64,000 nucleotides of DNA from Craspedostauros australis (GCA_026770025.1 JAMXDE010000044.1:372001-436000); one strand, 5' to 3'; shown: positions 29,401 to 41,136, counted from the first letter of the stretch. Numbers and translations are program-made. Notes: generated by a model from the letters alone, not told the origin.

Positions 29401-32400
29401 GAACCCAGCGATGACGATGGTCTTCGGTCAAAAGGCCAATGCAATTGCAACAATTGCGGCCTCATTCCAATCCAGTTGGCTGTGTCCCGTTTTGCTCTCC
29501 GCTGTTCGTATGTATCTTGCGTGGAGCGCTGGTACTCGTATCATACTCTGAGTGGCAGAACAGACGGTCCGCGCTCTTCGCTCCTCTTGCCTCATCTTGC
29601 CTCCGCAGAGAGAGAGAGAGAGCCTCATCCAACCTTGGCATTGTTAAGATTGGAAACGCTTCACCACCCCCGTGGTATCCTCTGTGCTATCAACTGATTT
29701 TGCATACCGGTACCGTTCACGTTTCGATACCGTGTCATCGTCGTCGTCGTCGTCGTCGTCATCGATGTGGCTTTTCCTTTCGTTTGGCGCCTTGTCGGCA
29801 TGCGCCGGCTGACCTTGTGGTTGTGAGATTTCTACGGCGGTCCGTGCGGCCAATGGTGGTGCCATCCACAAGTTGGCTCCACAAAGGTGCACAGAATCAC
29901 ACACGGTCCGTTCCAACCTGCACTGGTGCCAAGCTCGTGCTCTATTCTACCACACGATGCTCTCACCAAGCTCTGACCCTCTGATGTGCCATGCATACTC
30001 CAATGTTGTCATTGAATCACACTTGAAGTCTGTGGGTGTTCTATTGGGTGTTTGCAAAGATTGCAAAACCGGCACTACGTGGTGACATCCTCTCTCCAGC
30101 GACAGCAACAACATCAGCCACCGCCATTGAAGTGCAACGCCCATGGGGCATACATTCCAGTGTCATGAGTAATCTCATTTTCGTGACGAATGTCGGTCTC
30201 TTCGTTGTTTGGCGACCACAAGGGCTCTCGTACGCTATTCCTACGTTCTTTGTTGGAGCTGCATAAATACGAATCCTGGATTGCGCTGCGCTTCTATTAC
30301 GCCACGGTCGCGCCAATAGCCCGTGAAATAGCCCCGGGCTTGGACGCTGGAAACAACATCTGCAAAGTCGCCTCTCTCGTCAAGGGGCATTCCCCTCCGA
30401 AGACGTGGGGAAAAAAGAACACTGAGTCGATGTCGCTTTGGCACAAGCTGACGCCATCTAACCTGCGCGTCACGCGCATCGGGCATCGAGCGGCGCAGCA
30501 AGCGCGTATCTTCGGCATGTTTGCGTTGCATTCGTGATGAAAGTGCGTCGCCATGTCCAAACAAGGAGGCTTGTGTAGTCGTATTGTATCGACAGAACAC
30601 TCGTGTGACTGTTCCTCCTCACTTTTTGAAATCCTTGACGGTTGCGATGCCAAGATCGGGCGAACACTTGCCACGTGATAGTCCTGACCTTGTTCAACGT
30701 CATGGCTGTGCGGGAAGAATCATCCTGAATACTTGCGGTGGAGGCGGGGTGCTCGTACCTTTAGATCGTGCTTTTACAGTGGTATCAGTAGCGTATTCAA
30801 ATCCTGTTGCGCGAGCTGTGGGTGTGGGGTGAGGAGACAACAATGGGGCTGCGTTGGCGAGTACTAATCTATAATGTGTCGGAGTAGGGGGCGGAGGAAT
30901 AGCAACAGCAACAGCAATGGCAGCAACAGCAACAACGGTGTCCAAGTCTGCTCCAACAGAATATTGTTTTTGTGCAATACTATTCTATTCTATCATCCTA
31001 TTATACGTGTATGCCACACCTGGTGTTGGTGCGAAAGGCTCACATTGGAGGTTGCGCTTCCAGCTCTGTGCGGAGAAGACCATTGTAACGCCACCGTTGC
31101 CACTGCCAGACCTGTTTCGTTTCTGGGAGGGCGAAAATGATCGATGCGTTTGGGAGGAGGAGGTTGAATGGTGCTGAAGCGGTGGGCCAAAGCCCATTAT
31201 CTGCCTTGCTGTGCTCGTGCGAGCTGTGCAAACGCGATTCTTGGCCAGTCTCCGCAGCATTCTTTGTCCCACCTGTTCTTCGTGAGGTGTGTGCGGGAGG
31301 GGAGGGTGCGCTCTCTTCAATCTGGGCATCGCACCACTCACGCCAATAGCGTACGATCTACTTGTATCCAGGCATGGCGTGGCTAGACAATGTATTGCAG
31401 AATAGTAGAAGAATATTCGTGCCAGGTGTCGTCCAGGTGGGCACCGATTTGGGTGCGCTCTGTGGAACTCTCTCGCGCACCTTGGATCTGCAATGCACCG
31501 CTCCTGTGATTCGGCCACGTGGTAGTTCTACCTTCCGGCACTATGCTGTACCACACCACAGTATCACGTAGAGCACTCTCGTTCACCCCACGCTGAAGCG
31601 CCCTGCCAGCATCAACATCAACGTCAACGTCAACGTCGACATGGACACCAACGTCATCGCCAACAGCAGCGAAGACGCTACTGCATGTTATACTCGGGAG
31701 CAGATAATTCGAGGGCAGAACCATCGCGACATGTCCAGCAATAGCGTGTCATGCCAACCTCGATCAATGCCAACCTTGTGCTAGCCACCTACGGGTGTGT
31801 GGATCAGTCAACTGTGCCATCAAAGGTCGGAGCGGTCCCACCAAAGACAGACGCAGCACCAACACTGTCAAAAACGATGGCAGGAGTTGCCCCGGAGCCA
31901 GAACAACAAGAAACAACACACATGCGAGCACATGTAGAGCAGAGGACTCTGCCTGGGGCAGCACGGGAGCGCCTTGCATCGACTTTCGTTGAGTTTCATT
32001 TTCTCTGCGGCAAGGGCAGGGCAGGGCATTTCGTCGCGAGACTTTGTGTTGCTTGGTACGTGTGGCAGAGTCCCCAAGGCCTGAACAAATAGTCTGAAGC
32101 TGTTTTCCCAACAACTAATCTCATGTGGGAGAGAGAGAGAGAGAGAAAGCAGGTGTCACAGATGGGCTCGATGCTCTCCCTTGCCAAAGTTGCAGAGAAA
32201 TTGAATCGACCATCCTGTGTTCTCGTTTTCATCCGCAGAAGGCGCCAAATAGTTCACGGAACAAGCCCTATCTTCGTCGCGGTCTTCGTGTTGTCCCATC
32301 GTGATGGTCGTTTCTCACTTGCGCCACAACGAGTGCGAGACAGCAAATTGTGATGAGCTTCATGTCAGTCATGAATGACGGTTAAGTGTTCGCAGATCGA

Positions 32401-33256
32401 CGCCGAAGAAACGAAAGAGTTCTGGTGTTCTTTGGCCGCTGAATAACTCCGCTGTACCTGTTCCCTGCAGCAGCGAACAATTTAACACTTTAGTGCTTTT
32501 TGCTCTCTTCATGCAGTCATCATGATTTGTGTCCGAAGAACGTCGCGGTTGAACCCTCAATCGCAACTCGCGAACAACGCTTCAATGTTGCGCCTGACGA
32601 CGCGCACGAACGTGTCAGAGAGACAACAAACATGAACTCTGGGGCCAAAGCCGCACTCACAAAACCATCAGAAACACATCTGCCCACAACTGCATTCAGA
32701 ACACCAACCACCACCACTGCCACCGCTTCAGCACCGGCAACAGGAACAACAACAAACAAGAGCGACGGACAACCAACTCACGCTGGGACCACGACGACGC
32801 ACCATCCACAAAAGTCCAAGCCAAAGGACGAACAGATGAGACAGCACCGCCGAAACACAAAATCAAAAGCCTCATCGAATCGACACACGCACACACACTC
32901 ACCAAAGCATCGAGAACATCCGCACAAACTTTGACCCAACAAACAAACAAACAAACAGACCACCAACCCAACTACCAACCAGCAAATCGCATTCCATCCA
33001 AACCACTCATCCTCATAAATTCTGGATCTGAACATAGCACAATCGCAACAACGATCGCACTCGTGCAAGACTTGCAAACGAACTCGCAACCACCACCACC
33101 ACCGCCAACAACAACAACAACAACAACAACAGTATCATCACTTACCCACCTATCCACATCCTGGAAGCATCAACCGCCTTTCGAGCATCGCGTACGTACC
33201 TACTGTTCCCTGCGAACCAAACCGAGACCGTCCATTCCACAACGAAAGCCGGCTGA
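26470..33256. other. 6.8-kb gap with no supported gene
   Basis: Many open frames of 60-220 codons occur on both strands, but none has recognisable motifs or compatible splice joins. Landmarks are a 12-bp GTT/GTG repeat at 27424-27475, a CGT repeat at 29738-29766, and GA microsatellites at about 29600-29620 and 32126-32145. From about 32640 to 33250 the sequence is strongly C/A-rich (CAAACAAACAAACAAAC near 32937), which fits a long 5' leader of the gene at 33257. Confidence 0.45.
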
Positions 33257-35928
33257 ATGATTTGTACTATGAGCCGAGATACACCGTTGCCTGCTGGCAA
33301 TCATCCCATGATGATGGTCTCAGGAGGAACGACGACAACACCACCATCACCCACCAACTTTGATGGCACCAACAACAGCAGCGGCGGCGACAGCAGGAAC
33401 CAAACCAGAAGCCACCCACCCTCTTTCATTGCAGGCACGGCGAACGCACAAGAGCTGTCCATTCCATCAAGCACCAACCATCACGTGTCGGCAGCTGTTC
33501 GGGGTCCGCAGCAACCACGCGACGAGAGCGTGACGGTGCTTCCACCGAGCTTCGTCCCAGGCCGATGGGATGTCATCTGTCAGAGAGGCAAGGAATGCTT
33601 CGACCATGGTAAGTCAAAATACTCGTGCGGCAGCGAGCCGCGTCTTCTTTCTGTCACTCCGCTCCTTCTCCTCTCTGGTCTCGCCTCTTGCTTGCAGTCA
33701 CGTGATCCAAACTCCCCAAACCGGTTTCCGTCTGATTCTCGCACAAACTCACGCCACTTTGCCCTTCTTTTTGCGCTTTGGTTCGTTTTCTCATCCGCAC
33801 TGTTGGCACTTTGCGCGGTTCCCTTGTTCGCGTTTGCTACGAATGCTCAACCACATCACTGCCGCTGTCGCCACGCCACTGCATTACTGCATCGCCCCAT
33901 TCATTCTGCCTCCAAAATGAATGCCTATCATAGTTGGCAATCGTCGATTCAGGATGTGCATCGACCGCCACCTGAATGAGTACATGACGGCCAAGAACCG
34001 ACAGCGCAAGTCGAAGATCGTGTCGAACATCATCAATCATGTCCAGACCGGATCAGCCGGATCAGGCGGCGGATTCGTGCGGAAGGTACGTACAAGGAAG
34101 CATCCGTGTGGATCTGTTCGTGCTTCGGGTATGCCCAAGCTTCTGGGGACGAGCACCTCCAACGGACTCGCTTCCAGATTGTTTCCCGCCATTGCTGTGC
34201 CCACTCGATCTGCACCCAACCAACCCTGCTCACACGTGCATACTCGTACAACTCGACTCGACTCTCTTCTGCTTCATGGTGCGAATTCACCCATTGGCCA
34301 TTGCTATACTCCATCATACCATGCCCAACCGGATGAATTATACTCCACAGGACTTGCTCACCCGCCGATGGTTCAAGGTGGGAGAGAAGCATGCCAGGGA
34401 GAAGGTGGGCCAGGCTCTCAGAGATGCCATCAAATCTCGACGTGCTGCATCTGGAAGGAAAACAAGCCAGAGCCCCTTGTTGCCCGACTCGTCATCGGCG
34501 AGAGCAGCATCTCCGCGAACGCCAACAAACCAAGCCAACGCATTCAACTACGACACGGGCAGCAGCAACAACAGCATTGGTATGGCAACTGTCCAGAGCG
34601 GCGGCACTGCTTCTGGTGAAGGCTCCGCTCAGCACAAGAGCGGATGCAACATCCCAGACCAGATACCTTCCAGAGAAATTCGTCCGCTGGATCTCGGTGC
34701 CAACTCGACAACACAGAGAAGCGGAGATCACCACTCGATGTTGACAAACGATAGGAACAAGCATGGAGCGCAAACCTTCACGTCATCCCTCGGAATGAAG
34801 CTTGGGAGCTTGCACGCTGACAACCAAACTGGAATGCCAACCGACACGACCAACAACGGATTGTGGTCAATCTTGAACATGGGAGGAAGCGGAACCAGTG
34901 CAAGCCAAGGCCACACGCACAGCGCTAGCAACAATCCTGCTGGGCTAACCTCCGTCTCTGGTGGCTTGTCGGGCATCCACAATCGCAGCAGCAACGGAAG
35001 CAGCGGTGATGCTATCAACGGCCAGCGCAACGTGCAGGAGCCGATGTCGCTTCCGACGACACAATTCACAAACGAACAGCTGGCTTCTTTCCAAACATCG
35101 TCTGCATTGATGCGGCAAGCACAGAACGCTGATGCGCAGAAGCAGCAACAACAGCAACAACACATTCGGCCATCTGCTCTTCTCTCCCAATACCAACTGC
35201 AGAACCGACACAATCACCAATCGACGCAATCGTCCCAATCAACTCAACCATTACAGCTCCGCAACAACTTCGGCGACAACGCTGATGCCGCTGGCAATTC
35301 CACCTGCAATGTGAATGACTTTGAGCCCACCCCGATCCACCAATCGTCCAGTTTGACGGCACCCAATTTCCTCCCCCAATTCCAAAACCCTGGATCGCTC
35401 CCCTCCATCAACCCTCTACCTTCGGTCGGAACAAGTCTAACGGAGGCGGAGCAGCGCTTGCTCCAGTCCTTGCCCTTCATTGACACATTCACTGCTTTGC
35501 GGTCTGCCTCGGAACAGCAGCATCAGCATCAGCGGTCCATGACAGCACCTGGGATCGACACGAACGCTCTTGGGAGCGTGTCGTTTGCACCAGCACCTAC
35601 AACAACACATCCCAACGTCGCGATGCTATCACAGCAGGCAGCCACTCGCAGGAGTGAGCGATCATCTGCATTGGCCATGCCATCGTTTCCTTCTTCCGCA
35701 CAAGCGGTTTCATTGCCTCCGTCCACAGTTGGACCACACGGCGCTTCGACCTCATGGGCGGACCAGCGAAGTTCCCAGATACAACAATCTCAGCAGCAGC
35801 AGCAGCAGCAGCAACAGCAAGTGCTACAGGCGACGAGGAACTCAAACGCATATCCGGAGTGGTTGCTCGACCCCTTCAACGGAGACATTTTCGACGAAAC
35901 TGGGCCATCTGACAGCCGTCAGCTGTAA
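33257..35928 (+). CDS. DUF6824-domain protein (3 exons), possible regulator
   Basis: Exons 33257-33608, 33934-34085 and 34351-35928 join with consistent phases (1 and 0) to give 693 residues. The introns start GTAAGT and GTACGT and end CATAG and CCACAG. The splices rebuild one conserved domain at about residues 100-200: GRWDVICQRGKECFDH, then VGNRRFR, a Lys/Arg helix with SKIVSNIINHV, a GGGFVRK segment, then WFKVGEKHAREKVGQALRDA. This is the DVxxGRGK…H-x-GNxxFR…REKxxQALRD pattern of DUF6824, greatly expanded in diatoms. The remaining ~490 residues are Ser/Asn/Gln-rich with a poly-Gln run near the end. A DNA-binding or transcriptional role is often suggested for such proteins but unproven here. 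The start could also be the in-frame ATG at 33269. Confidence 0.85.
33609..33933 (+). other. Intron 1 of the DUF6824 gene
   Basis: 325 bp, donor GGTAAGT, acceptor CTATCATAG. Splicing creates the H-V-GN motif at the junction (phase 1), which strongly supports this acceptor. Confidence 0.85.
34086..34350 (+). other. Intron 2 of the DUF6824 gene
   Basis: 265 bp, donor AAG|GTACGT, acceptor ACTCCACAG, phase 0. It joins GGGFVRK to DLLTRRWFKVG, keeping the domain order. Confidence 0.85.
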
Positions 35929-37139
35929 TCAGAGCGCCCATCACAAAGCCATACAGTTTCGCATCACCACCAAGCGCACAATATCATCGACGCGGTTTCA
36001 TGATGGTGGCACGACAATTATGCTGAGCATTGGCACCTGCCAAGCGGTGCACCGTACGACTAGTAATTGTAAAGTCCCATCACACAAAGTAAAGCAAACA
36101 TACTTGCGACAGTATAGCTCGCAGAGAGCAGAGCAGATTCAGTGGTTTTGATACTGATCGACAAACAGGCAGGGGTAGGCAGGGTAGGCAGGCCACGATC
36201 ACAGCCACAACGCACAAGTACCTCCCATGACAACCCAGTCGATGCACTTCGACTCAGTCCACTCAAACTTGTTCCAAGCCCGCTGGTACTGGCCAATTGG
36301 GGATGGGGAAGGTGGTTGTTTTACGGATCGACGCAGATAGAAACGTGAAATCGCTGTTGCTCTGCCCTCGCCCTGCGCTGCTGCTGTCGTTGTTGCTGTT
36401 GTCGTTGCTCCATTTCGCCACCACATCACCACATCGTCGTGACAACGTCACTTCCTTTGGTCCAGCGAAAAAATAATCGATCCGCAAGATCAAACTTCTA
36501 CCTTGGAATCCCATTGCTGGTCTCTTTGCATCACACCAATAGTTGGTCAAGACCTGCAGTGCCGTTGGCGTTTGCAGCACGCATTTCGCATTATCGGGTT
36601 TGCCCCATGTGTCGCGAAGTTTGTCCGCAGCAATGTGGCAAGCGTTCTAATCCGAACAGATCTTCGCCATTGCCACATTCACAAGACACCAGCCCATGGC
36701 TGCTGTACAACGAAGCGTTCTCACCAAAGCGCACACGATCCATGGTGCGCGCACGTGACCCCACCCTTCGGGAGCAAAACCGTATATTTTCTGCCTGGTG
36801 TTCATCACAAACGCCTCGTTCGTTCCTCGTTCTTTGGTTCGTTCCTCCGATCATCCATTCCCTCGTCCACTAGCTTTTGTTCTGGTTGTGTCCTTGGACA
36901 CGAGCGCGCTATGAACATGCATGGATACCGCTTGATCATGTCTTTCCTGCTCGTGGCATGGGCCTGCGAAGCGGTACCGTCAAGGAAGTGCACAGCAACA
37001 CCAAGCTAATAGTACGTGCGCACCCTCCTCGTCAAGAAATCCATTCCGCCATCGAGCACGCAACGAGCATACTGATGCTCTGTTCTACGAGCTACTGTTG
37101 CGTATGGCTAACACTCATCTTCCATACTCTACTCTCCAG
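35929..37139. other. Gap downstream of the DUF6824 gene; possible first exon of the next gene
   Basis: No complete gene is seen. At 36911-37009 a short plus-strand frame encodes a signal-peptide-like leader (RLIMSFLLVAWACEA). A different frame over the same bases (encoding WIPLDHVFPARGMGL) could instead be coding and feed the exons at 37140. I could not find a donor that settles this. Confidence 0.3.
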
Positions 37140-37566
37140 AGGCAGTGTGTCCGTGAAGTGTGAATGGGCATCTGATGAAGTTTTGCGGGAATGCGCATCG
37201 ATGTGCGGGGTAGCTCATACACGGCTCGTGCGTGCCCACGACCAGAGTGGCATCATCCAAAATCGCCCCCAACAGATTGACAAGCTGCGTGGCTCACATC
37301 TGAAAAAGTTCCGGAAAGTATGCAGTTTGTGATGGCGAAGAAAACCTTTGAGAACCATGAACCGGTGAATCCGGACGCTTCTCCTTCACATTGCATCGCA
37401 GAACACATGCGAAGTTTCTGTGTGGCTTCCCATCACTTCGGTACTCAAGTTCTACCGGGCTTACAACAAGAACACAAAGCTGCAAATTCACCCGAAGAGG
37501 CAGATGCAATGGCCGCATCAAATTGTTGTTAGCGTTGGCGATGCCGATCACGAACTTCAACAGTGA
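37140..37566 (+). CDS. Last two exons of an unrecognised spliced gene
   Basis: Exon 37140-37317 (acceptor TACTCTCCAG just before it) and exon 37402-37566 join in phase 0 across an 84-bp intron. The donor is AAA|GTATGC, and the acceptor is TTGCATCGCAG after a pyrimidine stretch. The join gives at least 113 residues ending in TGA. The peptide contains VKCEWASDEVLRECASMCG, a basic segment, then TCEVSVWLPITSVLKFYRAY and a VVSVGDADHELQQ end. Composition is normal and not low-complexity, which with the matching phases argues for real coding sequence. No family is recognised, and the upstream exon or exons are unresolved. Confidence 0.4.
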
Positions 37567-37777
37567 ATGACTTGTCGCTGTTTCTGTGATGTCATGGGTT
37601 GACCACGTGATGCGTCAAGTGCATCCGAATGTCCGAATGGTGTCACCAGGTTTGCCCACAGGATCCATCTGACATCACTCAACTCTGTTGAAATGTCCGG
37701 GTGCTGTAGACTTGTTGGTAAAAGTAGACTGTTTCTGTTGAGGGTTGGTAACCTTTTCTCTGTCAGTTTTATGAGCT

Positions 37778-37780
37778 ATT
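37778..37780. repeat. ATT target-site duplication, left of the 781-bp element
   Basis: ATT immediately precedes AGAGAATTCTCGCA. Identical trinucleotides stand at 38562-38564 and 42727-42729. Confidence 0.75.
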
Positions 37781-38561
37781 AGAGAATTCTCGCAGCCCGA
37801 TTTCGGAGTCCCACGGAGGAATCATAACCAGATAGAGACATTTCTTGTGGGGTCACCCCGAAAACCATAATCGGAATCTGGTTTCAAACGGGCTCTTGAA
37901 ACCGGGATAATCATTTCTTCCCGATTTCGTTGTGTCCCGCGAAAAGGTCTTCCACGTGTAGCAATTTCGGAACTGGCCAATCACAAAATTCTTTCGTTGT
38001 AGACTGTGCTCTTCTGTCCAGATGTAGACTACTCAAGCGTGTCAATTAGGCTGGTTGCTGTGTTGATGAACGCAAGTCTGGCACGTTGGCAAGAAAGTTG
38101 CTCATAAACGTTATTTCAAGTCTTCTTGCTCATGCTGGATATGGTTAAGAGTGGAGAGAGTGTTTGGGTTTGTGACGAGCACTTTCGAACTTCTCAACGG
38201 ACGAGGACACCTTGGCAGAGAATGACAAGCCTCTAAGAACGCAGATGCAAAAGCAACGAAGCATGGAATTCAACAACAGAGAGTTATAGTCACATAAATG
38301 AAACGACAAATTCATTGAAGATTGTTCAACAGTGGCAAACGCAACCGAGGGTAGTAGACTCAACATTCTTGAGGGGTAGACTATTAGGGACCGATACAGT
38401 TTCTCTGAGGATCTGTTCGAGTACTGTTTTTGTTCACGAAACGCTCCGAATTTGATTCCTCCGAACAATTTTTTGCGATTTCGGAGCAAACCAAACCGGT
38501 GTCACATCTCTGTCTTCGTGGGTGCTTGAAATCGGGAAGTGGCTGCTTGCGAGAATTCTCT
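37781..38561. mobile_element. Non-autonomous PIF/Harbinger-type element (MITE-like), 781 bp
   Basis: It begins AGAGAATTCTCGCA and ends with the exact reverse complement, TGCGAGAATTCTCT up to one base shifted inside the flank (14-bp terminal inverted repeat). A CCCGATTTC segment also recurs inverted near both ends. It is flanked by ATT on both sides. Its left ~235 bp resemble the left end of the element at 38565: both contain GAGTCCC-x-CG, ATCATAACC, GATAGAGACATTT and TGGCCAATCA in the same order. It has no credible ORF, so it is probably a derivative mobilised by a related transposase. Confidence 0.75.
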
Positions 38562-38564
38562 ATT

Positions 38565-38600
38565 AGAGAGGTCTCGCATTGTTTGGATTTCCATCGAGAG
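38565..38600 (+). repeat. Left 36-bp terminal inverted repeat
   Basis: Runs from AGAGAGGTCTCGCATTG to TTTCCATCGAGAG and is identical to the reverse complement of 42691-42726. Confidence 0.92.
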
Positions 38601-38668
38601 AGTCCCGCGAGGGAGTCATAACCTGATAGAGACATTTTTCTGGGGGTGGCGAGAAAATCACCCCCTCG

Positions 38669-38723
38669 CTCGATGGAAATGATTTCCATTTGTGCAGCAG
38701 AAATGGAAATCACTTCCATCGAG
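38669..38723. repeat. Subterminal 23-bp hairpin in the Harbinger element
   Basis: Arms 38669-38691 and 38701-38723 are inverted copies with one mismatch and a 9-base loop. Each arm ends in the CCATCGAG word that also forms the inner end of both terminal repeats, so the word occurs four times. It is a plausible transposase or accessory-protein binding site. Confidence 0.8.
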
Positions 38724-39099
38724 AGAGTCCCGGCAAAAGTGTCACTTCCACAGGGAATATTGACTTTGGCCAATCATGTTGTGGTATTTCGTTCTAGTTT
38801 AGTCCTTCTTGTCCTCCACACCCGTCTACGTTTGCCGCCATCGTAGACTTTTGCGTTCGTTTTGGAACAACAAAGAGAAAAACATCATCCATCACATCGC
38901 CATCACATCGCCATCACATCGCCATCACATCACCGTCGCTCGATTCTCTCATCTCAAGACAATCATCCATCACAACCCACCTTATGACTATACCTCGATG
39001 CTCCACGTCGACCAACACCTTGCACAAGTTCTTGAGATCACCGCCACAGACAACTGCACGTGTCATTTCTGATGCATAGTCTTCTTCCTGCTATTCATC

Positions 39100-40377
39100 A
39101 TGGACAGCTCCCCGCCTCCCAAGGCTCCATCTATCGCCCCGTCGGAGACCAACAGCGACAGCGAGGCCACGCCAAGTGGAACGACTGGCACACCAGCAAC
39201 CTTCGTCTTCCCACCATCAGTGTTGGGCAAGGATGAGAAACTCCCACCTGGTTTCGAGCGCTGTACTTACAGGTTCACTGTGGCGCAACCTCCAGCCAAC
39301 ATTGGCGCTGGCCCAGACGCGCGGAATGGCGACGACGCCGATGCGATGGCCGACTCTGGGAAGCCTCGCGCTTCACCATCTGTCACCCATCAGCCTCCGG
39401 CAGAGCCATCACCACTGAGCAACAGCAGCAGCAGCAGGAGCGACAATAACAACAAGAAGAAGCGGGCGTACCGTCGCAAGAAGGCGCCTGCGCCTTCTTC
39501 CGCATCATCTGCGGTGGCGACAGCCAGTGATGGCAACCCGCCAACCTCCGCCAGCGATTCTGCCCCCATCATCCGCAACCCCAGACGAAAATCATTCCCT
39601 CCCATGTACTACGATCTGAAGGGGAAGGTTGATTACTTCCCATGGCTGGTGAGCCCCCAGCCATGTGACCGAATCCTCATCGACGTCATCGCCAGGGCTC
39701 CGAAAAAGCCTTGGATAGCTCCATACGGAGTTGCATGGAGTGAGATCTGCAATGCGGTACATTACGAGAATTCGACGGTCTTCCCCACGGTCCCAACCGA
39801 GAAATCTCTCAAAGGGAGATTCCAGCATCTCATGAAGTTCACAGCTCAGTTCAACCACTCCCATCCTTGCAGGAGCGGCATGGCTGAGAGTGTGAAGTTG
39901 TGGCTCGACGAACTCACTGAAATCCAACAGGATCGTGAAGAGTACATGGTCGATGCCATCGCATCCTCCCGAAAAACTTTGGGGCGCAAGAGGATTTCCA
40001 CAAGACAGGAGCAATGTATGCTCGGACGGCGCCCTCCTCGAGTGCAGTCAAAAGCTGGGGTAGCGAGAATGGCGCGGCGACAGAATGCGGCGGCGAGCAA
40101 CAGTGACGACGCAACCTCAAGTTCGTCTTCTGTGGAGGTGGTAGCTTCCTCTGTGGAGGTGGTAGCTTCCCCGAAGCGGGGCCCAACCGCCCAGCAGCAG
40201 ATTCAGCACACAGCCAGTCTCCTGGAGAAGCTGGACGAAACCCAACGTCAGTTTCAAGCATGGCTCGCCACAGCCACGCCTCCAAGCCATGCAAAACGCA
40301 AGACAAGATTCTCCGATTGCTGCATCGCTCGCCACTTCTCCGACCCCTCCAACTGTGGGAGCAGCAGCTTCCACTGA
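39100..40377 (+). CDS. Harbinger accessory protein with Myb/trihelix-like domain
   Basis: An ATG frame of 425 residues. The N-terminal 170 residues are Ser/Pro-rich with a basic KKKRAYRRKK stretch near 119-128 that could be a nuclear signal. Residues ~178-285 form a Myb/SANT- or trihelix-like unit with regularly spaced Trp: YFPWLVSP, APKKPWIAPYGVAWSEICNA, TEKSLKGRFQHLMKF and ESVKLWLDELTE. In PIF/Harbinger elements such a protein brings the transposase to the ends and to the nucleus. The frame then stops, while another frame over 40289-40699 encodes poly-Asn tracts and a coiled coil (LLQLVLNQHQMMVNMNRHLE). The full protein therefore probably continues through a frameshift or a short intron. 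Confidence 0.7.
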   Translation: MDSSPPPKAPSIAPSETNSDSEATPSGTTGTPATFVFPPSVLGKDEKLPPGFERCTYRFTVAQPPANIGAGPDARNGDDADAMADSGKPRASPSVTHQPPAEPSPLSNSSSSRSDNNNKKKRAYRRKKAPAPSSASSAVATASDGNPPTSASDSAPIIRNPRRKSFPPMYYDLKGKVDYFPWLVSPQPCDRILIDVIARAPKKPWIAPYGVAWSEICNAVHYENSTVFPTVPTEKSLKGRFQHLMKFTAQFNHSHPCRSGMAESVKLWLDELTEIQQDREEYMVDAIASSRKTLGRKRISTRQEQCMLGRRPPRVQSKAGVARMARRQNAAASNSDDATSSSSSVEVVASSVEVVASPKRGPTAQQQIQHTASLLEKLDETQRQFQAWLATATPPSHAKRKTRFSDCCIARHFSDPSNCGSSSFH

Positions 40378-40387
40378 TGGCAACACC

Positions 40388-40419
<32 letters not shown>

Positions 40420-40699
40420 CAACAACAACCTCCTCCAGCTCGTGTTGAATCAGCACCAAATGATGGTCAACATGAACCGCCATCTGGAGGAGAATAGAAA
40501 GCGGACGCAGCAAGAGACCTCGGAGTTGCGCGAGTGCCAAATGAAGCTCTCGTCTGACGTCAGGTCTCTCGTCCTCGCCCTATCTGGAGCTCAACGCACC
40601 ACCACCACCACCAACAGCAACAACAACAACAACAATAACGACGACAACGACGAAGAGAACAGCAGCAGCCGCAATGACGACAATGGTGCGGGAAAATGA
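40289..40699 (+). CDS. Probable C-terminal continuation of the Harbinger accessory protein
   Basis: An open frame, shifted by one relative to the upstream accessory gene, overlaps its last 89 bases. It encodes poly-Thr/Asn, a helical segment (VLNQHQMMVNMNRHLEENRK, then RECQMKLSSDVRSLVLALSG) and a second Asn/Asp tract. Helical coiled-coil tails after a trihelix domain are common in such partners. Whether an intron, programmed shift or mutation links the two parts is not visible. Confidence 0.45.
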
Positions 40700-41136
40700 T
40701 ACTCACCCATCCTTTCCTCTCTGCATTTCCACATTTCATGCCTTCTTTCCCGCAACCCCTCACATTTCGCAACACATCGACCAACCCATTCGCCGTGACA
40801 TTCGTCGATCCAATTCGACGATCCATCCTTCAATGCGGGCATCCATCCATTCATTCCATCCATTCATTCCTCTCTCCGCGCAAGAGACACTCCACCAAGG
40901 CATATCAATCAATGCCAAGTAGAGAAGCCGACGCGCTGAATCCCTGGTGCGCACAGCCGCATGCTTCCTTCCGCGCCCACACCCATTCCATCAGAAAAAG
41001 CATTCCCAGCATTCGCCGATCGTACGCAGCACCGCACACACAACACAAGCGCTCACGCGCCACGAGTGCAACATAATGATTAGTCCAATACGTACTACAT
41101 GTATGTGTACCTCATTAATTCTAACTGTTTGCATGA

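Noticed and set aside
30190..30537. 116-codon plus-strand frame with ATG
   Set aside because: Composition is plausible, but an overlapping minus frame is equally long and no motif or splice evidence supports either.
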